DNA of 64,000 bases from Mesorhizobium sp. B2-3-12 (GTDB lineage: Bacteria > Pseudomonadota > Alphaproteobacteria > Rhizobiales > Rhizobiaceae): NCBI RefSeq assembly GCF_006442205.1, contig NZ_VFVR01000004.1:1-64000 (forward strand), in the 5' to 3' direction. The position numbers and the translations under genes are program-made. Under the pieces are notes generated by a model that had not been told where the DNA came from, did no database searches, and saw nothing but the letters and a program-made list of their open reading frames with translations. Shown here piece by piece: positions 8,196 through 17,865 of the stretch (its first letter is position 1; every line of letters starts with the position of its first letter).

Positions 8196-9359
8196 CTACC
8201 AGTTCGTGACAGAACCATCGCGGCGCTTGAGGTGGGGCGCTTCCCAGAAACGGAAGCTCTGCGCCTGGACCGCCTCTTCGTTGACCTCGACGCCGAGCCC
8301 CGGCAGATCGGTAACGGGATAATCGGGGCCGTCGAGCCGTGGTTGCACCGGAAAGAATTCGGAATTGTCGAAGCCCAGCTTTGTTTCGGGCGCCCTGGTC
8401 TCCAGCCACGCGAAATTGGGTACCGCGGCGGCCAGATGCACGGTCGCGGCCGTGCACACCGGACCGAGCGGATTGTGCGGCATCAGGTCCACATAGTGCG
8501 CTTCGCTCCAGCCGGCGACTTTCATCGCTTCGGTGAAGCCGCCGACATTGCAGATGTCGAGCCGGTTGAACTGGTGGATGCCGCGCTCGATATAGGGCAG
8601 GAACTGCCACTTGCTGGCAAACTCCTCGCCGATGGCAAAGGGGATGTCGATCATCTTGCGCAGGGCCTCGTAGGCTTCCGGCGTCTCGTCGCGTATCGGC
8701 TCCTCGAGGAAGTCGAGCACGCCGCGGTCGAGCTTGTTGCAGAAGCTCGCCGCCTCCGCCACCGACAGCCGATGATGATAGTCGATGCCGAGCACGACGT
8801 CGTCGCCGAGCGCCCGGCGCGCCTTGTTCAGCATCGTCGCCGTAGGGCCGATCGACTCGCGGGGCTCGAAGATGTCCTTGCTGTCTTGCCCAACGGGAAA
8901 GAAGCGGATCGCCTGCCAGCCCTGCGCGCGCAATTCGCGGGCCCGTTCGACGGCCACGTCGCCCTCGGCCTCGTCTCCCGTCGAGGCGAAGGTGGGGATT
9001 CGGTCACGCTGCTTGCCACCGAGCAGCTCGTAGACCGGCACCCCCAGCGCCTTGCCCTTGATGTCGTGAAGGGCGATGTCGATGGCCGATATCGCCGCCT
9101 GGAGAACGCGTCCGCCCTCGAAATACTGGCTGCGATAAACCTCCTGCCAGATCCGCCCGGTCTGCATCGGGTCGCGGCCGATGAGAAACTCGCGATAGTG
9201 CTCGACCGCGCCAGCCACGGCCTTCTCGCGACCGCTCAAGCCGCTCTCGCCCCAACCAGAGATGCCCTGGTCGGTCTCGATCTTGACCAGCATCTGGTTG
9301 CGCGTTCCCACCCACACCGGATAGGGCTTGATCGCGGTGATCTTAAGCTTCGTAGTCAT
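8196..9359 (-). CDS. Enolase-superfamily sugar-acid dehydratase (galactonate dehydratase-like)
   Basis: 387 residues, mandelate racemase/muconate lactonizing family. The capping domain is at about 1-125 and ends with AISAIDIALHDIKGKALG. The barrel carries the three metal ligands: Asp in GIDYHHR, Glu in FLEEPIRD and Glu in AIGEEF. DLMPHNPLGP supplies the C-terminal catalytic His, as in D-galactonate dehydratase (DgoD). It would dehydrate an aldonic acid to a 2-keto-3-deoxy acid. It lies between the ABC ATPase and the RraA-like aldolase, consistent with uptake, dehydration, then cleavage. Exact sugar acid not known. Confidence 0.85.
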   Translation of the reverse strand: MTTKLKITAIKPYPVWVGTRNQMLVKIETDQGISGWGESGLSGREKAVAGAVEHYREFLIGRDPMQTGRIWQEVYRSQYFEGGRVLQAAISAIDIALHDIKGKALGVPVYELLGGKQRDRIPTFASTGDEAEGDVAVERARELRAQGWQAIRFFPVGQDSKDIFEPRESIGPTATMLNKARRALGDDVVLGIDYHHRLSVAEAASFCNKLDRGVLDFLEEPIRDETPEAYEALRKMIDIPFAIGEEFASKWQFLPYIERGIHQFNRLDICNVGGFTEAMKVAGWSEAHYVDLMPHNPLGPVCTAATVHLAAAVPNFAWLETRAPETKLGFDNSEFFPVQPRLDGPDYPVTDLPGLGVEVNEEAVQAQSFRFWEAPHLKRRDGSVTNW

Positions 9360-9392
9360 CCACGCCCACGTCCCACAAGCGTCCGCCCTGTC

Positions 9393-10496
9393 TCAGTCGG
9401 CCTCGAGGGCCATTTCGGTTTCACCGTCGAACAGATGCATCCGCTCCTGGTCGAACTCGAGCCAGATCCGCTCGTCGGGCGCCACGGCAATGTTCGGCGG
9501 CACGCTGACATTGACGATGGCACCGGACAGGAACGCCTGCACGAAGGTGACGTCTCCGGTTGGCTCCACCGTGTAGACCTTGGCCGGGATGCTGCCTGGC
9601 ACCGCGCTCTTGTGCAGCTTGATCGTCGAGTGGCGTGCGCCGAGCACGACCTTTTTGGTCGCTGCCTTCGTGACCTTCTGGACGTTGCGCGGCGAGAGCC
9701 CGAGGCTCCAGCCCTCCGCGCTGGTCAACGCGGTGCCGCCGTTTGCCGTCGATGTTTCCAGCGGAATGAGGCTCATTGCCGGGCTGCCGATGAAACTGGC
9801 GACGAACATGTTCACCGGATGGGCAAAGACCTGAGCAGGCGAGTCGTATTGCTGCAGGAAGCCACCGTTCATCACCGCCATCTTGTCGGCCATCGTCACG
9901 GCTTCGAGCTGGTCGTGCGTCACATAGATGATCGTCGCCTTGAGGTCCTGGTGGAAGCGCTTGATCTCCGACCGCATCTGTACGCGCAGTTTGGCGTCGA
10001 GGTTGGAGAGCGGCTCGTCCATGAGGAACACGGCTGGGTCGCGCACGAGGGCGCGGCCCAGGGCCACACGCTGCTGCTGGCCACCCGAAAGTTCGCGAGG
10101 CTTGCGCTCGAGCAGGTGCGTCATGTCGAGCACCCGCGCCGCCTCCTTGACCTTCTTGTCGATCTCGTCCCTCGGCAGTTTGCGCATCTGCAGCGGGAAC
10201 GCCAGGTTCATGTAAACCGACTTTTGCGGATAGAGCGCATAGTTCTGGAACACCATTGCGATGTCGCGGTCCTTGGGATCGAGGTCGTTGACCACCCGGT
10301 CGCCGATGACGATGTCGCCCGAGGTGATCGAGGTCAGCCCCGCGACAAGATTGAGCGTGGTTGTCTTGCCGCAGCCCGACGGGCCGACGAGCGCAACGAA
10401 CTCGCCGTCGTTGACCGTCAGCGAAACGTCGTTGACGGCCTTGAAGCTGCCGTAGGTCTTGACGAGATCTTTGAGGACCACGTGGGCCATTGGCAA
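9393..10496 (-). CDS. Carbohydrate ABC transporter ATP-binding protein (UgpC/MalK type)
   Basis: 367 residues. Walker A is [11 protein letters not shown] near residues 37-47, the Q-loop is FQNYALYP, the signature [15 protein letters not shown], Walker [13 protein letters not shown] and the switch His is in YVTHDQLEA. The C-terminal 120 residues form the TOBE/MalK-type regulatory domain. It energises the two permeases encoded just upstream and is part of one operon with them (4-base gap). This CUT1-type ATPase can sometimes serve several importers. Confidence 0.93.
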   Translation of the reverse strand: MPMAHVVLKDLVKTYGSFKAVNDVSLTVNDGEFVALVGPSGCGKTTTLNLVAGLTSITSGDIVIGDRVVNDLDPKDRDIAMVFQNYALYPQKSVYMNLAFPLQMRKLPRDEIDKKVKEAARVLDMTHLLERKPRELSGGQQQRVALGRALVRDPAVFLMDEPLSNLDAKLRVQMRSEIKRFHQDLKATIIYVTHDQLEAVTMADKMAVMNGGFLQQYDSPAQVFAHPVNMFVASFIGSPAMSLIPLETSTANGGTALTSAEGWSLGLSPRNVQKVTKAATKKVVLGARHSTIKLHKSAVPGSIPAKVYTVEPTGDVTFVQAFLSGAIVNVSVPPNIAVAPDERIWLEFDQERMHLFDGETEMALEAD

Positions 10497-10500
10497 CTCC

Positions 10501-11391
10501 CTAATGCTTGACCGCGCCTTCTGTCAGGGCGCGTACGAAGTATCGTTGCAGGACGAGGAAAAGCACCACGACGGGCACGCTCATCATGAAGCTCGCCGCC
10601 ATCAGGCCTGGAAAGTCCGTCGTATTTTCCGAGAAGAAGCGCTGGATGCCGACCGGCAGCGTCAGCTGCTCGTTCTTTGAGAGGAAGGTGTAGGCGTAGA
10701 TGTACTCGTTCCACGCGCCGATGAAGGAATAGATCGCGGTGGCGATGATCCCCGGCGTCGAAAGCGGCATCACGATCATGATGAATGCCTGGAACCGTGT
10801 TGCCCCGTCGATGCGCGCCGCCTGCTCGAGCTGCACCGGGATGTTGTCGTAAAACCCCTTGAGCAGCCAGATCGCCAGCGGCAGGCCGAAGGTGAGATAG
10901 GTCAGGATCAGCGAGCCATGCGTGTTCACCAGCCCGATCGCGCGCATCAGGATGAAGAGCGGTACGAGAAAGATCACCGCCGGGAACATGTTGCGCAGCA
11001 GCACGGCGAAGAACAGGAAGTTGCGTCCCGGGAACGTGAAGCGCGAAAATGCGTAGGCCGCGGGGACAGCCACGATCACGGAAAGGATCGTCGTGACGGT
11101 CGACACGAAAAGGCTGTTCCAGAAGAAGCGCAGGAAGTCCTGGCCGACGCTGTTCTGCGGATCCAGCAGCTTCTGGTAGCTGGCAAGCGTAGGCTCGTCC
11201 GGCCACCATTGCGGCGGGAATTGCGTCGCCGCGAAGCCGGACTTGATCGAGGTGATCAGCATCCAGATCATTGGCACGGCGGTGTAGAGCAGCATGAACA
11301 AGAGGAAGATCCGCCCCGCCCACCGCCATCCGTCGATGCGCATACGGCGACGGGTCTGGCCCCGAGCGGTGGCCTCGGCGATCGTGCTCAT
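10501..11391 (-). CDS. Carbohydrate ABC transporter permease (second subunit)
   Basis: 296 residues with six predicted membrane segments and the CUT1 permease EAA loop ([21 protein letters not shown]) that docks on the ATPase. The ATG at 11391 is used; it overlaps the stop of the preceding permease by four bases (ATGA), so the two are translationally coupled. It belongs to the MalG/UgpE class of inner-membrane subunits. A longer open frame upstream is an artefact of overlap. Confidence 0.92.
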   Translation of the reverse strand: MSTIAEATARGQTRRRMRIDGWRWAGRIFLLFMLLYTAVPMIWMLITSIKSGFAATQFPPQWWPDEPTLASYQKLLDPQNSVGQDFLRFFWNSLFVSTVTTILSVIVAVPAAYAFSRFTFPGRNFLFFAVLLRNMFPAVIFLVPLFILMRAIGLVNTHGSLILTYLTFGLPLAIWLLKGFYDNIPVQLEQAARIDGATRFQAFIMIVMPLSTPGIIATAIYSFIGAWNEYIYAYTFLSKNEQLTLPVGIQRFFSENTTDFPGLMAASFMMSVPVVVLFLVLQRYFVRALTEGAVKH

Positions 11392-12347
11392 GCGCTCCCC
11401 TCTTTCCGCTCGTTGCCGCTCAGTGCACGGACGTAGAAGTAGCCCAGCGCCATCAGGATGAGGAACAGGAGCACCGAATAGGCCGACGCCACGCCCCAGC
11501 GCTGCCGGCCGAAGGCAAGCTCGTAAATGTGGGTTATCCAGATATGCGATGCGTTCGACGGCCCGCCCGCGGTCATGATCCAGGGGATGATGAAGGAATT
11601 GAAGTTGGCCACCGCAAGCAACAGGATCGTGACCACCGAGACGTTGCGCAAGTGCGGGAAGGTGACGTGCCAGAAGCGCTGCCATGCGTTGGCCCCGTCG
11701 ACCTTGGCGGCGCGCAACAACTGCTCGGGGACTGTCTGGAGGCCGGCCATCATCATGATCATGGCAAACGGGAATTCGCGCCAGATGTTGACGACGATCA
11801 GGGAGGGCAGCACCGTGCTGACGTTGTCGATGAAATTGGGCGGCCGGTCGGTCAATCCGAGGCCGACCAGCACCGCGCCGATGATGCCGAAATCCGAATG
11901 GTAGATCCACTTCCAGATATAGGAGGCGGCGACCGCGCTGATCACCCAGGGAATGATCAGGATGGCGCGCAGGACGCCTCGGCCGACAAAGTCCCGGTGC
12001 AGCGCCAGCGCCGTGGCAAACCCCAGGACAAAGGAGATGAAGGTGGACCCGAATGTCCAGATCAAAGTGTTCCAGGTGACTTTCCAGAACACCTCGCTGG
12101 TCAGGATGGTGGTGTAATTGTCGAAGCCGATGAAGGTCTTGTCGCGGAGCTGCAGGCCGGGCGGCGTCTTATAGAACGACAGCTCGATCGTGTAGTAGAT
12201 CGGATAGGCGATGACGACGAGCATCACGGCGATCGCCGGGAGCACGTATGCGTAGTCGGCGCGATGCGCCCAGATATTCCGCAACGCACCGGATCTGACG
12301 GGTTGTAATTTTCGGCGAGCCTCGGTCTTGCCGGTCACGATCGTCAC
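11388..12347 (-). CDS. Carbohydrate ABC transporter permease (first subunit)
   Basis: 319 residues, MalF/UgpA-class inner-membrane permease with about six to seven membrane segments and an EAA-type loop (EQLLRAAKVDGANAWQRFWH). The cytoplasmic N-terminus is basic. It pairs with the overlapping downstream permease to form the channel of a CUT1 importer. Between it and the upstream binding-protein gene lies a 77-base gap with a strong hairpin. Confidence 0.92.
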   Translation of the reverse strand: MTIVTGKTEARRKLQPVRSGALRNIWAHRADYAYVLPAIAVMLVVIAYPIYYTIELSFYKTPPGLQLRDKTFIGFDNYTTILTSEVFWKVTWNTLIWTFGSTFISFVLGFATALALHRDFVGRGVLRAILIIPWVISAVAASYIWKWIYHSDFGIIGAVLVGLGLTDRPPNFIDNVSTVLPSLIVVNIWREFPFAMIMMMAGLQTVPEQLLRAAKVDGANAWQRFWHVTFPHLRNVSVVTILLLAVANFNSFIIPWIMTAGGPSNASHIWITHIYELAFGRQRWGVASAYSVLLFLILMALGYFYVRALSGNERKEGSA

Positions 12348-12376
12348 TGTGGCGTGCCCTTGTTCTTCGGAACGAA

Positions 12377-12401
12377 CCGGCCGCGCTCTCGGCGCGGCCG
12401 G
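12377..12401 (-). terminator. Intercistronic hairpin between binding protein and permease genes
   Basis: Perfect inverted repeat of 10 GC-rich base pairs (CCGGCCGCGC / GCGCGGCCGG) with a 5-base loop, just after the binding-protein stop at 12425. There is no T-run. It is placed as expected for a hairpin that protects or attenuates mRNA so the binding protein is made in excess over the permeases. Confidence 0.6.
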
Positions 12402-12424
12402 CCAGATCGGAGGTCAGGTCCGGA

Positions 12425-13903
12425 CTAGAGTCCGCCCATCAGGTCTTTCACCTTCTTGGCCGCGTCGTCCGCTGCCTGATCGACCGTCATCGCTCCGGTC
12501 AGGGCATTCTGCAGCATGTCCGGGACGATGATGTTCATGATCTCGGGGGACTCCGGCAGCGCCGGGAACGGGATGCCGTACGGAAGCATGGAGGTCGTGA
12601 CGTCGAGGAACTTGATATGCTCCAGACGTTCCTTCATCCATTTGGTCTTGAAGCCGTTGAGGTTGCCCGGGTTCGAGCCGGCATAGGCCATCTTCAGCGA
12701 CCATTCCGGACTCGCCCACATGCAGATCATCGCCTTCGCGGCCGGCTCGTCCACTTTTCCGCCCTCGACATATTCTGGCTTCAGGATGTGAATGTTCGAG
12801 CCGCCGAACACGACGGCGCGCTTGCCGTCGGGGCCAGTCGGGATCAGGCCGTAGCGCATGTTGTCGATGACGGTCTGCGCCTTTTCCTTGTCGGTGCCGG
12901 TCGCCTTCGCCTGCAGGTCGAGCATGACGTTGTAGTCGGACGGGTGCGAGACCATCATGCCCAACTGGCCGGCGACGAACAGAGGCTGGTTGTCGGCCTG
13001 CTGGTTGGTAAGTGCCGAGACCGGGACCGACTTGTCGCGGACATACATATCGTAGGAGGCTTGCAGCGCCGCCTTGCTCTGCGGGCTGTCGAGCTCCACC
13101 TCCTTGTAAGTCGGATTCGCCGTGGCTTCGTCGAAGACGCCGCCGCCATAGGCCCACAGCTGCGGCATGAAGCGATAGGGCGTGTTGCCGGCATTCTTGC
13201 GAGCCACGAGACCGTAACCGGCAATGCCGAGCTTGTCGTGGATCTGCTTGGAATATTTGACGACGTCGTCCCAGGTTGCCGGAGCCTTGTCCGGATCGAG
13301 ACCCGCACGCTTGAAGATGTCGGCATTCCAGATGAACGCCATCGTCTCGTTGTTCGTCGGTACGCCGTAGGTAACTCCATCCCAGGTCACGGCCTTCATG
13401 GCGCCGGGCCAGAAATCCTCGGTCGAATAGCCAACATCCTCCGGCTTGAGCGGCTGCAGATAGCCCTTCGAGGCAAATTCGGTACCGCCCAGGATTTGCA
13501 GACGCACCGCCATCGGCGCGGCATTGCCCAGGAGTGCCGTGCGGAATTTGTCGAGAAGGTCGTTATAGGTGAGGGCCTGTTCCTCGAGCTGGATGTTTGG
13601 ATAGGTCTTGCGGAAAGTCTCGAAGAAATCCTTGTAGTATTGGCGCAGGAGGTCGGGATCGCCCTCGAACACGCCCTGATACCAGAAGGTCAGTCGCCCC
13701 TTGTAATCCAGCGGGGTGACCTTGGCGCAATCGCCGGCCGTATCGAAATCCTGAGTTCCGGCGATGGAGCGCACATATTCGGGCGACCACTTGCTCAGGT
13801 CGACCGGTGGCGCACCCAGCGCGGATGTGGACATAAGCGATGTCGTCAAAATACCGACCACAGTGCCGCGCAGGACCGCACTGCCGAGCATGATCCTCGT
13901 CAT
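12425..13903 (-). CDS. Extracellular sugar/sugar-acid-binding protein of ABC importer
   Basis: 492 residues, somewhat longer than most family 1 binding proteins. The ATG at 13903 has GGAGG six bases upstream. The first about 31 residues form a signal peptide (hydrophobic LRGTVVGILTTSLMSTSALGA). The body contains typical binding-protein segments such as TFWYQGVFEGDPDLL and WAYGGGVFDE. It is first gene of a leftward operon with two permeases, an ATPase, a dehydratase and an aldolase, so the ligand is probably an aldonate or related oligosaccharide acid. It is divergent from a GntR regulator. Confidence 0.9.
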   Translation of the reverse strand: MTRIMLGSAVLRGTVVGILTTSLMSTSALGAPPVDLSKWSPEYVRSIAGTQDFDTAGDCAKVTPLDYKGRLTFWYQGVFEGDPDLLRQYYKDFFETFRKTYPNIQLEEQALTYNDLLDKFRTALLGNAAPMAVRLQILGGTEFASKGYLQPLKPEDVGYSTEDFWPGAMKAVTWDGVTYGVPTNNETMAFIWNADIFKRAGLDPDKAPATWDDVVKYSKQIHDKLGIAGYGLVARKNAGNTPYRFMPQLWAYGGGVFDEATANPTYKEVELDSPQSKAALQASYDMYVRDKSVPVSALTNQQADNQPLFVAGQLGMMVSHPSDYNVMLDLQAKATGTDKEKAQTVIDNMRYGLIPTGPDGKRAVVFGGSNIHILKPEYVEGGKVDEPAAKAMICMWASPEWSLKMAYAGSNPGNLNGFKTKWMKERLEHIKFLDVTTSMLPYGIPFPALPESPEIMNIIVPDMLQNALTGAMTVDQAADDAAKKVKDLMGGL

Positions 13904-14087
13904 AGGTATCCTCCCTGGTTCTCCGCCCCGCGATCGCGAGGGCGGTTCTTTCAGCATAGTGTATCCTCCCGATCATTTAGTACGTTTTCAGAACATGGAT
14001 TGCCTGTCAACGCACCAGATCGTACATTGTTTATGGAAACCATGCGTGATATCGGGCAGACTGTGTGTCAATTTGGGGAGCCCGGCC

Positions 14088-14798
14088 TTGGCCGAAACAG
14101 ACGATTTCAAGGCAAAACCACCTGCGGGGATCGACGCTATCGGAGCCTCGAGCGAGGGCGCCTCCCTTTACGAACTGATAAGGGAAGACATCATCGAGGG
14201 ACGGCTCGCCGCCAATGAACGGCTTGTCGTCACCGATCTCGCCCGCCGCCACGGCACTTCGACCAACCCCGTGCGCGAGGCCCTCCAGCTGTTGCGGGGC
14301 GAGGGGTTCGTCATCTTCTCGCCCAACCGCGGCGCGCGCGTGAGACCCATCGATCAGGATTTCGTCCGCGATATCTACGAGATCGGCGTTCTGATCGAGC
14401 CGGCTCTGACGCGATGGTTCGTGGGTATGGCTACCGGCGAGGACATCGCCGAACTGGAACGTATCCAAGGCCTGATTGAAGAGAACAATTTCGCCGACAC
14501 GCTCAGGCACAGCGAGTTGGATACCGCTTTTCACACCGTGATGTACCAGCGGCATTATAACCGCCATGCCGCCGAGCTCTGGTGGAAGCATCGCGAAGTG
14601 CTGCGGGCGGTGAGCCGGCGTTTCAATTTCACGCTGGCGCGGCGTGCCGCGATCATTCGCGAGCACCGCGAACTCATCGCGCTTATCAAAGCGGGGGAGG
14701 CGGACAAGGCGGCCGAACTCATTGCCCGCCATGTCGAGGGTTCCGGCCGGCATGTTCTCGAACAGATGCGTGCGCGCAACGCCGCTCGGGCCGGATAA
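14088..14798 (+). CDS. GntR-family (FCD-type) transcriptional regulator
   Basis: 236 residues from a TTG at 14088 with GGAG seven bases upstream; an in-frame ATG at 13995 is the alternative. The N-terminal winged helix (LYELIREDIIEGRLAANERL ... STNPVREALQLL) is followed by an all-helical FCD ligand domain with the metal-binding pattern (ELDTAFH ... RAAIIREHREL ... IARHVEGS). FCD regulators usually sense organic or sugar acids. It lies between the two divergent arms of the sugar-acid locus and probably represses both. Confidence 0.85.
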   Translation: MAETDDFKAKPPAGIDAIGASSEGASLYELIREDIIEGRLAANERLVVTDLARRHGTSTNPVREALQLLRGEGFVIFSPNRGARVRPIDQDFVRDIYEIGVLIEPALTRWFVGMATGEDIAELERIQGLIEENNFADTLRHSELDTAFHTVMYQRHYNRHAAELWWKHREVLRAVSRRFNFTLARRAAIIREHRELIALIKAGEADKAAELIARHVEGSGRHVLEQMRARNAARAG

Positions 14799-14846
14799 GA
14801 CGGGCCCAGTCAGAATGGCCCGCCCATTCCAGACAAAGGAGTTGAG

Positions 14847-16013
14847 ATGAAAATCACGAGCGTTCGGCCGTGGCTGATCAAATCCGGTGCTTCGTACTGG
14901 GGGGAATTCCTGTTCGTCGAGGTGACGACCGACGAAGGCGTGAGCGGCTGGGGGGAGATCACCACGACCACCAAGCTCGCCAACCGCGCCCTCTGCACGA
15001 TCCTTCGGCAGATCGGAGCTGCGGTGACAGGCGAGGATCCGGCGCGCATCGAGTATCTCTGGCACAAGATCTTCCGCGGCTTCACCTATATGGGCAGTCG
15101 TGGCGCCGCGGTCGAATGCGTGAGCGCGATCGACATAGCCCTCTGGGACATCAGGGGCAAAGTCCTCGGCAAGCCGATCCACGAGCTGTTGGGCGGGCCG
15201 GTCCGCGATGAAATCGCGCTCTATACCCACCCCAACCAGGCCAAATTCACCAGCAAGGAGGCTGTGGTGCGCGAAATCCTGGACATCGTCGAGTCCGGAC
15301 ACACCGCGCTCAAGTTCGATCCTTTTCCCCACCAGGGTCGCTACGCCGACGGCGTGTCGCGTGAACAGCGGGACGGCTATCTCGAGGGCGGCATGGCCCG
15401 CAAGGACGAGCGCGAGGCGGCCGAACTCACGGCTCTGATCCGCGAAACGGCGGGCCCGGATGTCGACATCCTCATCGACGCGCATGGCCGTTTCGACGTG
15501 CCCACAGCCATTCGGCTCTGTCGCAGCCTCGAGGAAGCCGGCCAGATCGACTGGTTCGAGGAGCCCTGCCCGCCAGAGAGCCTCAACGCCCTCAAGCAGG
15601 TGCGCGAGAAGGTCAGTGCCGCTATCTCGTGGGGCGAGCGCGGCCACACGAAGTGGGATTTCGTGCCGGTCCTCGAGAACAAGCTCGCCGACTACATCAT
15701 GCCCGACGTCACCTGGACCGGCGGGATCACCGAACTCAAGAAGATTTCCGCTCTGTGCGAAGCTTACTACATCCCGGTCTCACCCCATGATGCCGCGGGG
15801 CCGATAAACGTGGTTGCGGGAGCACAGGTGATGATGACCGTTCCCAACTTCTACAAGCTCGAAACGTCGGAGTGGAATTTGGGCAAGTACGATCATCTTA
15901 TCGACAGGCCGCTCGACGTTTCGAACGGCAGCCTGAAGCTGTCGTCGAGGCCGGGTCTCGGCATCGAGATGAACCGCGATTACCTGCAAGCCCATGAGAT
16001 CGAACTGGGCTAG
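14847..16013 (+). CDS. Enolase-superfamily dehydratase (mandelate racemase/MLE family)
   Basis: 388 residues with an AAAGGAG ribosome site. The capping domain ends in [18 protein letters not shown]. The barrel holds Asp and His in LIDAHGRFD, the Glu ligands in WFEEPCPPE and [12 protein letters not shown], and the catalytic His in VSPHDAAGP. The AHGR motif places it near D-galactonate dehydratase-type enzymes. It would dehydrate an aldonate, like the enzyme at 8196-9359 but from a distinct sequence group. First enzyme of the rightward arm of the locus. Confidence 0.85.
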   Translation: MKITSVRPWLIKSGASYWGEFLFVEVTTDEGVSGWGEITTTTKLANRALCTILRQIGAAVTGEDPARIEYLWHKIFRGFTYMGSRGAAVECVSAIDIALWDIRGKVLGKPIHELLGGPVRDEIALYTHPNQAKFTSKEAVVREILDIVESGHTALKFDPFPHQGRYADGVSREQRDGYLEGGMARKDEREAAELTALIRETAGPDVDILIDAHGRFDVPTAIRLCRSLEEAGQIDWFEEPCPPESLNALKQVREKVSAAISWGERGHTKWDFVPVLENKLADYIMPDVTWTGGITELKKISALCEAYYIPVSPHDAAGPINVVAGAQVMMTVPNFYKLETSEWNLGKYDHLIDRPLDVSNGSLKLSSRPGLGIEMNRDYLQAHEIELG

Positions 16014-16069
16014 CAGCATCATCGGCAGTATGCGGGCGACAGGTCCGCCGACCAGAACGAGGATCAATC

Positions 16070-17428
16070 ATGCCAAAGACGGATGGAGCCGACGAGGCCC
16101 TCAACCGGGTCAGCACCAACTCGAAGCCGTCCGAGCTTCGCATCACCGACATGCGGGTGGCCGAAATCGTCGGCGCGCCGTTCACCTCGGCGCTGCTCAA
16201 GATCTACACCAACCAGGGCATCGTCGGGCTTGGCGAGGTGCGCGATGGCGCAAGCGCCACCTACGCGCTGATGCTGAAGAGCCGGCTGCTTGGCGAGAAC
16301 CCTTGCGACATCGACCGCCTGTTTCGCCGGATCAAGCAGTTCGGTGGGCACGGCCGGCAAGGCGGCGGCGTTTCGGCGGTCGAGATCGCCCTCTGGGATC
16401 TCGCCGGCAAGGCCTATGGCGTCCCCATCTACCAGATGCTTGGAGGACGGTTCCGCGACAAGGTGCGGGTCTATTGCGATACCGACGCCGAGAAACCGAG
16501 CGGCACCGAAACCGGCAAGCGCCTCAAGCAGCGCATGGACCGGGGTTTCACCTTCCTCAAGATGGACCTGGGCTTGATGCAGATCGCCCATGTCCCGGGC
16601 GCCGTGGCCGCGCCGGCCGGCGCGCTCGAAGGGTTTCATGCCAATCCGCGCGGCCGTGGCGGCACGCTCGAGGAACGCAAGGCCCGCAATCTCGCCTACG
16701 ATGCGCAGAACGTGCAGCACCCGTTCACGGGCCTGCATTTCACCGAAAAGGGGATCGATCTGCTCGAACAGTACATCCACGAGGTTCGCGAGGTGATCGG
16801 ATACGAGATCCCGCTCGCCATCGACCATGTCGGCCACATTTCGCTGCAGGATGGCATACGTCTGTCGCGCCGTATCGAGAAATACGTTCCGGCCTGGCTG
16901 GAGGACGTGATCCCCTGGCAATACACCGAGCAGTACCGGCAATTGCAGCAGGCTACCACGGTGCCGATCTGCACCGGCGAGGACATCTACCTCAAGGAAG
17001 GCTTCGAGCCGCTGCTCAAGAGCGGCGGCCTCTCGGTCATCCACCCGGACCTGCTCACCAGCGGGGGCATTCTCGAGACCAAGAAGATCGGCGATATGGC
17101 GCAGGATCACGGTGTCGCCATGGCGATCCATATGGCCGAAAGTCCGATCGCCGCGATGGCCGCCGCGCACGTCGCCACCGCGACCGAGAACTTCCTGGCG
17201 CTCGAATACCACTCCGCCGATGTCGACTGGTGGGACGATATCGTCACCGGCCTTCCCAAGCCGCTCGTCAAGGACGGCTTCATCACCGTGCCCGACAAGC
17301 CGGGGCTGGGCATAGACGATGTGGTCGACGAGGTGATCAGCCAGCATCTGCAGCCTGGTGTCACCGGGATATGGCAATCCACCGAGCATTGGGGCAATGA
17401 ATACAGCTGGGACCGGACCTGGAGTTAG
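16070..17428 (+). CDS. Enolase-superfamily enzyme, long form with insertion
   Basis: 452 residues, about 60 longer than the standard family. The extra length lies after [15 protein letters not shown] (around residues 165-235), before the metal-binding strands. Putative ligands and catalytic residues are Asp in LAIDHVGH, Glu in AWLEDVIPW and Glu in CTGEDIY, with a C-terminal His in [10 protein letters not shown]. The divergent second-ligand motif (LEDV rather than EEP) separates it from the galactonate group and links it to the gene at 17866. Function within the superfamily unknown; dehydratase or racemase most likely. Confidence 0.8.
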   Translation: MPKTDGADEALNRVSTNSKPSELRITDMRVAEIVGAPFTSALLKIYTNQGIVGLGEVRDGASATYALMLKSRLLGENPCDIDRLFRRIKQFGGHGRQGGGVSAVEIALWDLAGKAYGVPIYQMLGGRFRDKVRVYCDTDAEKPSGTETGKRLKQRMDRGFTFLKMDLGLMQIAHVPGAVAAPAGALEGFHANPRGRGGTLEERKARNLAYDAQNVQHPFTGLHFTEKGIDLLEQYIHEVREVIGYEIPLAIDHVGHISLQDGIRLSRRIEKYVPAWLEDVIPWQYTEQYRQLQQATTVPICTGEDIYLKEGFEPLLKSGGLSVIHPDLLTSGGILETKKIGDMAQDHGVAMAIHMAESPIAAMAAAHVATATENFLALEYHSADVDWWDDIVTGLPKPLVKDGFITVPDKPGLGIDDVVDEVISQHLQPGVTGIWQSTEHWGNEYSWDRTWS

Positions 17429-17529
17429 CCCAGACCTCTGCCCTCATTCCCCAGGCTAACAGGGCCAACGACCGACCATTCGTGTCGACCTCTCCGAAGG
17501 GAGAGGCGAAGAAAGAAACGGACGAAACC

Positions 17530-17856
17530 ATGATCTACGAACTGCGTATCTACGACTGCCTGCCGGGCAGGCTGCCGGCTTTGCTCAAGCGCTTTTCCGA
17601 GCAAACGCTGGCCATCTGGGAGAGGCATGGCATCCGCCAAGCCGGGTTTTTCACCACGGCGATCGGCGAAAACAGCAATCGCCTCACCTATTTCCTGGCC
17701 TGGGAATCGCTGGCCGAGCGTGAAGCGAAATGGACGGCTTTCGTCACCGATCCGACATGGCACAGGGCCCGGGACGAGTCCGAGCGCGACGGGCAGATCG
17801 TCGCCAATATCAGCAGCCAGCTGCTCACGCCGACAGCTTTCTCGTCCGTGAAATAG
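17530..17856 (+). CDS. NIPSNAP family protein
   Basis: 108 residues from the ATG at 17530, where the conserved NIPSNAP start IYELRIYDCLPGRL begins; a GTG 16 codons upstream adds an unconserved tail. The ferredoxin-like alpha/beta fold with RHGIRQAGFFTT and a Trp-rich segment (YFLAWESLAEREAKW) fits this family of small dimeric proteins, often found beside catabolic oxidoreductases. Biochemical role unclear. It sits nine bases before the next enolase-superfamily gene and is probably in the same operon. Confidence 0.82.
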   Translation: MIYELRIYDCLPGRLPALLKRFSEQTLAIWERHGIRQAGFFTTAIGENSNRLTYFLAWESLAEREAKWTAFVTDPTWHRARDESERDGQIVANISSQLLTPTAFSSVK

Positions 17857-17865
17857 GACTGCGCC

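Noticed and set aside
8173..8610. 146-codon N-terminal extension of the RraA-like protein
   Set aside because: It would overlap the dehydratase gene by about 400 bases and the RraA domain begins at 8172, right at an ATG.
8172..10511. 779-codon open frame on the + strand opposite the dehydratase and ATPase genes
   Set aside because: It is fully antisense to two genes with complete family motifs, has no ribosome site or recognisable domain and is a by-product of high-GC third positions.
12617..14218. 533-codon open frame opposite the 492-residue binding protein
   Set aside because: Antisense to a well-supported signal-peptide protein and without motifs.
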